Shown piece by piece: positions 5,901-8,923 of a DNA stretch of 8,923 bases; the stretch's first letter is position 1, and every line of letters begins with the position of its first letter. Source of the stretch: Thiohalospira sp051745535 (GTDB lineage Bacteria > Pseudomonadota > Gammaproteobacteria > Thiohalospirales > Thiohalospiraceae); contig JBNJED010000059.1 in assembly GCA_051745535.1 (NCBI GenBank), positions 1 through 8,923 on the forward strand, in the 5' to 3' direction. The position numbers were made by a program, and so were the translations under genes. Below the pieces are notes generated by a model that did no database searches, was not told the origin of the DNA, and was given only the letters and a program-made list of their open reading frames with translations.

Positions 5901-6501
5901 AGAGACCGTCGATGCCACCACCGGCCAGGCCCTGCTGAAGCTGGCCGCCCGAACGCTGGCCGCCGCAACCGCTGACGAGACGCTCCCGGCCGCCCCCACC
6001 GAGCCGCCGGCGCTGACCGAGCCCGGGGCCGCCTTCGTCACCCTCCAGCACGACGGGGACCTGCGCGGCTGCATCGGCTCCCTGGAGGCGTATCGCCCCC
6101 TGGGCGAGGACGTCATCGCCAACGCCCGGGCCGCCGCCTTCCGGGACCCGCGCTTCCCGCCCCTGCAGCCGGCCGAGCTACCGGGGCTGCACGTGGAGGT
6201 CTCGGTGCTCACGGCGCCGGAGCCCCTCCCCTTCAACGACGAGACCGACCTCCTCGACCAGCTGCAACCGGGAGTGGACGGCCTCATCCTGGAGGCGGGG
6301 GCCCGCCATCGGGGCACCTTCCTCCCGGCGGTGTGGGAGAGCCTCCCGGAGCCGCAGCGCTTCCTGGCCGAGCTACGGCGCAAGGCCGGCCTGCCCGCTG
6401 ACTACCCCCTGACCGAGACGCGACTGTGGCGGTATACCACCCACGCCTTCGGCGGTATCATCCGCGACACGACCGGCGAGGTCCGAGCGGATAGCGCCTG
6501 A
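5893..6501 (+). CDS. amrA: AmmeMemoRadiSam system protein A (AMMECR1 domain)
   Basis: A 202-residue AMMECR1-domain protein. The hallmark LRGCIG is at residues 57-62, with the invariant cysteine C60. It is followed by the family segments ANARAAAFRDPRFPPL, HVEVSVLT and GVDGLILEAGARHRGTFLPAVWESL. Length is normal for bacterial members. AMMECR1 proteins are soluble and of unknown biochemical activity; the conserved cysteine has led to suggestions of an enzymatic role, which is unproven. The start ATG lies inside the end of the Memo gene (8-bp overlap, ATGGCTGA). The stop is followed by 32 bp and the DUF2237 gene on the same strand, so these likely share a transcript. Confidence 0.92.
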   Translation: MAEETVDATTGQALLKLAARTLAAATADETLPAAPTEPPALTEPGAAFVTLQHDGDLRGCIGSLEAYRPLGEDVIANARAAAFRDPRFPPLQPAELPGLHVEVSVLTAPEPLPFNDETDLLDQLQPGVDGLILEAGARHRGTFLPAVWESLPEPQRFLAELRRKAGLPADYPLTETRLWRYTTHAFGGIIRDTTGEVRADSA

Positions 6502-6533
6502 ACCCCGACCCATTCGAAAAGGGGAGCCCCCAT

Positions 6534-6923
6534 ATGTCCGAGAACCCCTTCCGCAACGTCCTGGGAACGCCGCTGGAGCCGTGCAACCCGGCGCTCTCGG
6601 CCGGCTTCTACCGCACCGGCCGCTGCGAGACCCGGGACGGCGATCCCGGCAATCACTCCGTCTGTGCGGAGATGACCGACGAATTCCTGCGCTTTAGCGC
6701 CTCCCGCGGCAACGAGCTGCGGGCGCCGGTGCCGCAGCTCGCCTTCCCCGGCCTGTCGGCGGGGGACCGCTGGTGCCTCTGCGCGGCGCGCTGGCAGGAG
6801 GCGCTGGAGGCCGGCGTCGCCCCGCCGGTGGTCCTGGAGGCCACCGAGGACATCGCCCTGGAGGCGGTCCGGCTGCAGGATCTCCAGGCCCACGCCACCG
6901 CGGGCGACGCCACCGACCGCTGA
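6534..6923 (+). CDS. DUF2237 family protein
   Basis: A 129-residue protein that matches DUF2237 end to end: NVLGTPLEPC, GFYRTGRCET, HSVCAEMTDEFLRFSASRGNEL, FPGLSAGDRWCLCAARWQEAL, GVAPPVVLEATEDIALE. The function of the family is unknown. Five cysteines, C17, C31, C44, C81 and C83, sit in the conserved blocks and could bind a metal or act in redox chemistry; that is inference. GGGGAG about 8 bases before ATG 6534 is a clear ribosome binding site. It follows the AMMECR1 gene by 32 bp and precedes the YciI gene by 10 bp, so it is probably co-transcribed with the AmmeMemoRadiSam genes. Confidence 0.9.
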   Translation: MSENPFRNVLGTPLEPCNPALSAGFYRTGRCETRDGDPGNHSVCAEMTDEFLRFSASRGNELRAPVPQLAFPGLSAGDRWCLCAARWQEALEAGVAPPVVLEATEDIALEAVRLQDLQAHATAGDATDR

Positions 6924-6933
6924 GGGAGATCCC

Positions 6934-7233
6934 ATGCTCTACGCCATCCGCGGTATCGACAACGAGGACAGCCTGGAGGGCCGCAAGGCCGCCCGGGCCG
7001 ACCACCTGGCCCGCCTGGAAGCATTGAAGGAGGAGGGCCGGCTGATCCTCGCCGGGCCGCTACCGGCCATCGACAGCCCCGACCCGGGGCCGGCCGGTTT
7101 CACCGGCAGCCTGGTGGTCGCGGAGTTCGATTCCCTGGAGGCGGCCCGCGCCTGGGCCGATGCCGACCCCTACGTCGCCGCCGGCGTCTACGCCCGGGTG
7201 GAGATCGAGCCCTTCGTCCACGTCCTGCCCTGA
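6934..7233 (+). CDS. YciI-family protein
   Basis: A 99-residue YCII-domain protein (dimeric alpha-beta barrel, ferredoxin-like fold), very close to E. coli YciI in wording: MLY at the start, RADHLARLEALKEEGRL, AGPLPAIDS, GFTGSLVVAEF, ARAWADADPYVAAGVYARV. The conserved histidine H24 and the DPY (78-80) are the putative active-site region of the family; the reaction is unknown. The ribosome binding site GAGGGAG overlaps the DUF2237 stop codon, 10 bp before the ATG, which indicates tight operon coupling. It is the last gene of the rightward operon and converges with the membrane transporter gene 18 bp further on. Confidence 0.92.
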   Translation: MLYAIRGIDNEDSLEGRKAARADHLARLEALKEEGRLILAGPLPAIDSPDPGPAGFTGSLVVAEFDSLEAARAWADADPYVAAGVYARVEIEPFVHVLP

Positions 7234-7244
7234 ACCCGGTTTCT

Positions 7245-7260
7245 GGCGGCCTCAGCCGCC
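7245..7260. terminator. GC hairpin at the convergent gene ends
   Basis: GGCGGC (7245-7250), loop CTCA, and GCCGCC (7255-7260) form a perfect 6-bp G-C stem in the 18-bp gap between the convergent YciI and transporter genes. The loop contains the transporter stop codon. Both transcripts would fold here, so it may serve as a shared termination or stability element. The lack of a T-run makes a classical intrinsic terminator uncertain. Confidence 0.3.
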
Positions 7261-8895
7261 CAGGGCGGTAACCGCCAGCAGGCCGAGCACGACGGCCAGG
7301 GCGATCCCCAGGCCACCCCAGGCGGCCAGCCGTGCCTCGGCGCGCCGCAGCCTGCCGGAGGCCGCCCCCAGAACGCGCGACAACCGGTGGCGGGGAGGCA
7401 CGCCCCGGCCCGCCCGGTGCCGGCGGGCACCCGCACGGAGCCGCCAGTACGACCCCAGGGCCAGGAGATCCCCCGCCGGGATGGCCGGTCCCCAGGGGGC
7501 GTCGCCGCGCCACCGGAACAGCCAGGCCCCCAGGACTGCCGCCAGCAGCAGCGGGGCCGCCGCATCGAACAGCCCCTCCCCGAGCGAGCCGGCCGCCCCG
7601 GCGGCCAGCGGCGCCCAGACCAGGGGGGCAGCGATCATGGCCGCGGCCACCACCGTCGTGGCCACCGCTACCGGGCGCGGGGCCGGACCGCTCCCCTCCT
7701 TCGGGGCGGAGGAACGGGCCACCACCCACAGCCGCACCATCAGGATCGCCGTCGCCAGGGCGCTGACGGTGAGCAGGGCCGCGGCCAGGCCCGCCCCCTC
7801 CGGCAGCCCCTTCAACGGCTCCTTGAGCAGCGCCTTGGCCGCCGCCCCGCCGGTGGCCGGCAGCCCGGCCATGACCAGGGCACCGGCCGCCAGGACCAGC
7901 CGGGCGGCCCTCCCGCCACCGCGGTCCAGCCAGCCCACCGCCAGGAAGAGGGTCCCCTTGGTCAGGGCGTGGTGGACGGCATAGGCGATCACCGCCGCCT
8001 GCAGCGGCCCGGCAAGACCCGGATGGGCCCAGGCCGTCCCCAGGGCGGCGACCATCACCCCCATCTGGCTCACCGAGGAGTAGGCCAGGACCTCCTTGGG
8101 CCGGCGCTGGGTCAGGCCCACCGCGGCGGCCGCCAGGGCCCCGACGATACCCAGGGTGAGCAGGACGGTTCCCCAGAAGGCGGCCTCGCCCGCTGGCGGC
8201 GGGAAGCGCAGCCACCCCACCAGCCCCGCCTTGATCATGGCGGCACTGAGGACCGCGCTCGCCGGCACCGGGGCCACCGGATGGGCCAGGGGCAGCCAGA
8301 CGTGCAGCGGGATCACCCCCGCCTTGATGGCCAGTCCCAGGGCCAGCGCCGGCCAGAGGGCATCGTGGCCGGTCGCGATCCCCACCAGCCCCGCCAGCAG
8401 GGCCACCTCCCCGACCATGGCCAGGATCAGATAGACCCGCCCAGCCCGGCGCGCCGCCCCGGTCCGGGTATGGACCACCAGCCCGTAGCTGGCCAGGCTC
8501 ATGAGGGCGAAGAGGGTGTAGAAGGCAGCCGGATCGGTGGCGACGATGAGGCCCAGGTTCCCCGCCATGGCGAGGTGGAAGAAGGCATCGAAGCGCCAGC
8601 GCCCGGGCTGCCCCGCGAGGTAGCCCCGGGCGTACAACCCCGCTGCCGCCCAGACCAGCGCCGACACGGCCAGCAGGGCGCGCATGCCGGGCTCCAGAGC
8701 CCATTCGGTGCCCAGCAGCAGCCAGGGGCTATGGGCCATCGCCCCGGCCGGGAGCACCACCGCGGCCACCAGCGCGGGAAAGGCCGGCAGCGCCCCGCCG
8801 GCGGCGACCAGGCGCCGGGCCGGGGGCCACAGGGCCAGCAGCCCCCACACCAGCGGCAGGGCCGGGATCAGGACGAAGAGAAGCTCCTCAGCCAT
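7252..8895 (-). CDS. Proton/cation-conducting membrane subunit, NuoL/NuoM/MrpD superfamily
   Basis: A 547-residue polytopic inner-membrane protein with about 14 hydrophobic segments. It matches the antiporter-like subunits of complex I, Mrp antiporters and group 4 hydrogenases. Family motifs are AIKAGVIPLHVWLP (189-202; K191 matches the TM7 lysine), PASAVLSAAMIKAGLVGWLR (211-230; K222), AYSSVSQMGV (271-280), VHHALTKGTLFL (307-318; H308, H309, K313) and AGLPATGG with K354. The nearly invariant TM5 glutamate of this superfamily (FWELTSLSSF in MrpA) reads LFALMSLASY here, so that position is A130. After a basic cytosolic stretch (about 485-525) the protein ends in one last membrane helix. It is probably one subunit of a multi-gene Mrp-like or complex I-like operon that continues beyond the window; MrpD, NuoM and a Dab-type partner are all possible. 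Confidence 0.85.
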   Translation of the reverse strand: MAEELLFVLIPALPLVWGLLALWPPARRLVAAGGALPAFPALVAAVVLPAGAMAHSPWLLLGTEWALEPGMRALLAVSALVWAAAGLYARGYLAGQPGRWRFDAFFHLAMAGNLGLIVATDPAAFYTLFALMSLASYGLVVHTRTGAARRAGRVYLILAMVGEVALLAGLVGIATGHDALWPALALGLAIKAGVIPLHVWLPLAHPVAPVPASAVLSAAMIKAGLVGWLRFPPPAGEAAFWGTVLLTLGIVGALAAAAVGLTQRRPKEVLAYSSVSQMGVMVAALGTAWAHPGLAGPLQAAVIAYAVHHALTKGTLFLAVGWLDRGGGRAARLVLAAGALVMAGLPATGGAAAKALLKEPLKGLPEGAGLAAALLTVSALATAILMVRLWVVARSSAPKEGSGPAPRPVAVATTVVAAAMIAAPLVWAPLAAGAAGSLGEGLFDAAAPLLLAAVLGAWLFRWRGDAPWGPAIPAGDLLALGSYWRLRAGARRHRAGRGVPPRHRLSRVLGAASGRLRRAEARLAAWGGLGIALAVVLGLLAVTALGG

Positions 8896-8923
8896 CCCGC
8901 CCCCCGAGGACCCCAGCCACCCG
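8888..8923 (-). CDS. C-terminal end of an upstream gene overlapping the transporter
   Basis: Reading leftward from the window edge, one frame is open for 11 codons (RVAGVLGGRDG) and stops at a TGA that overlaps the transporter start by 8 bases (ATGGCTGA). Such overlap is common between subunits of Mrp- or complex I-like operons, where a NuoK/MrpC-like subunit often comes before the D subunit. The fragment is too short to identify, and it may be only a chance open frame. Confidence 0.4.
   Translation of the reverse strand, partial: RVAGVLGGRDG

Noticed and set aside
4950..6383. 477-residue open frame antisense to the Memo and AMMECR1 genes
   Set aside because: It spans two real genes and their overlap and shows no recognisable domain.
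7100..8704. 534-residue leftward open frame in another phase of the membrane subunit gene
   Set aside because: Gly/Pro/Arg-rich shadow; the 7252-8895 frame has the family motifs and hydrophobic periodicity.
1..8923. tRNA, rRNA, CRISPR or insertion sequence
   Set aside because: No cloverleaf, regularly spaced repeats, transposase or terminal inverted repeats were found by eye on either strand.

Overview
The window is a gene-dense, high-GC stretch of bacterial chromosome. Its close YciK- and YciI-family relatives of E. coli proteins, its hopanoid-type squalene genes and its Mrp/complex I-like membrane subunit suggest a gammaproteobacterium, perhaps a halophilic or sulfur-oxidising member of the Ectothiorhodospiraceae/Chromatiales type. 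That placement is inference from gene content and composition. No rRNA, tRNA, CRISPR array or insertion sequence was seen.

Layout. Positions 1-97 (-) hold the N-terminus of an unrecognised protein. A divergent intergenic region (98-240) carries a candidate extended -10 promoter. It leads into a three-gene operon (+): hpnD (presqualene diphosphate synthase, 241-1101), hpnE (hydroxysqualene dehydroxylase, 1101-2387) and a YciK-family short-chain dehydrogenase homologue (2414-3160). The last keeps the dinucleotide-binding motif but has lost Ser, Tyr and Lys of the catalytic triad. hpnC, the usual third squalene gene, is not in the window.

From 3235 to 3778 (-) lies a toxin-antitoxin-like cassette of visibly lower GC. 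A DUF433 domain runs in frame into a DUF5615 (PIN-like) domain, which a single extra base then interrupts. The sequence at the break (GGG CAT CCT TGA) resembles the +1 frameshift site of prfB, so the locus is either a frameshifted pseudogene or, less likely, a programmed frameshift fusion.

The centre of the window (3844-6501) encodes a complete AmmeMemoRadiSam set: the radical SAM enzyme (-), and divergently the Memo-like protein B and the AMMECR1-like protein A (+). The B/A operon continues with a cysteine-rich DUF2237 protein and a YciI-family protein (to 7233), with very short gaps. The 119-bp divergent spacer carries a perfect 7-bp inverted repeat that is a candidate operator. The biochemical role of this three-protein system is not well established, and it is the best candidate here for a poorly described system.

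The right end (7252-8923, -) holds a 547-aa proton/cation-conducting membrane subunit of the NuoL/NuoM/MrpD superfamily, preceded by the last codons of an overlapping upstream gene. In this subunit the nearly invariant TM5 glutamate appears to be alanine.
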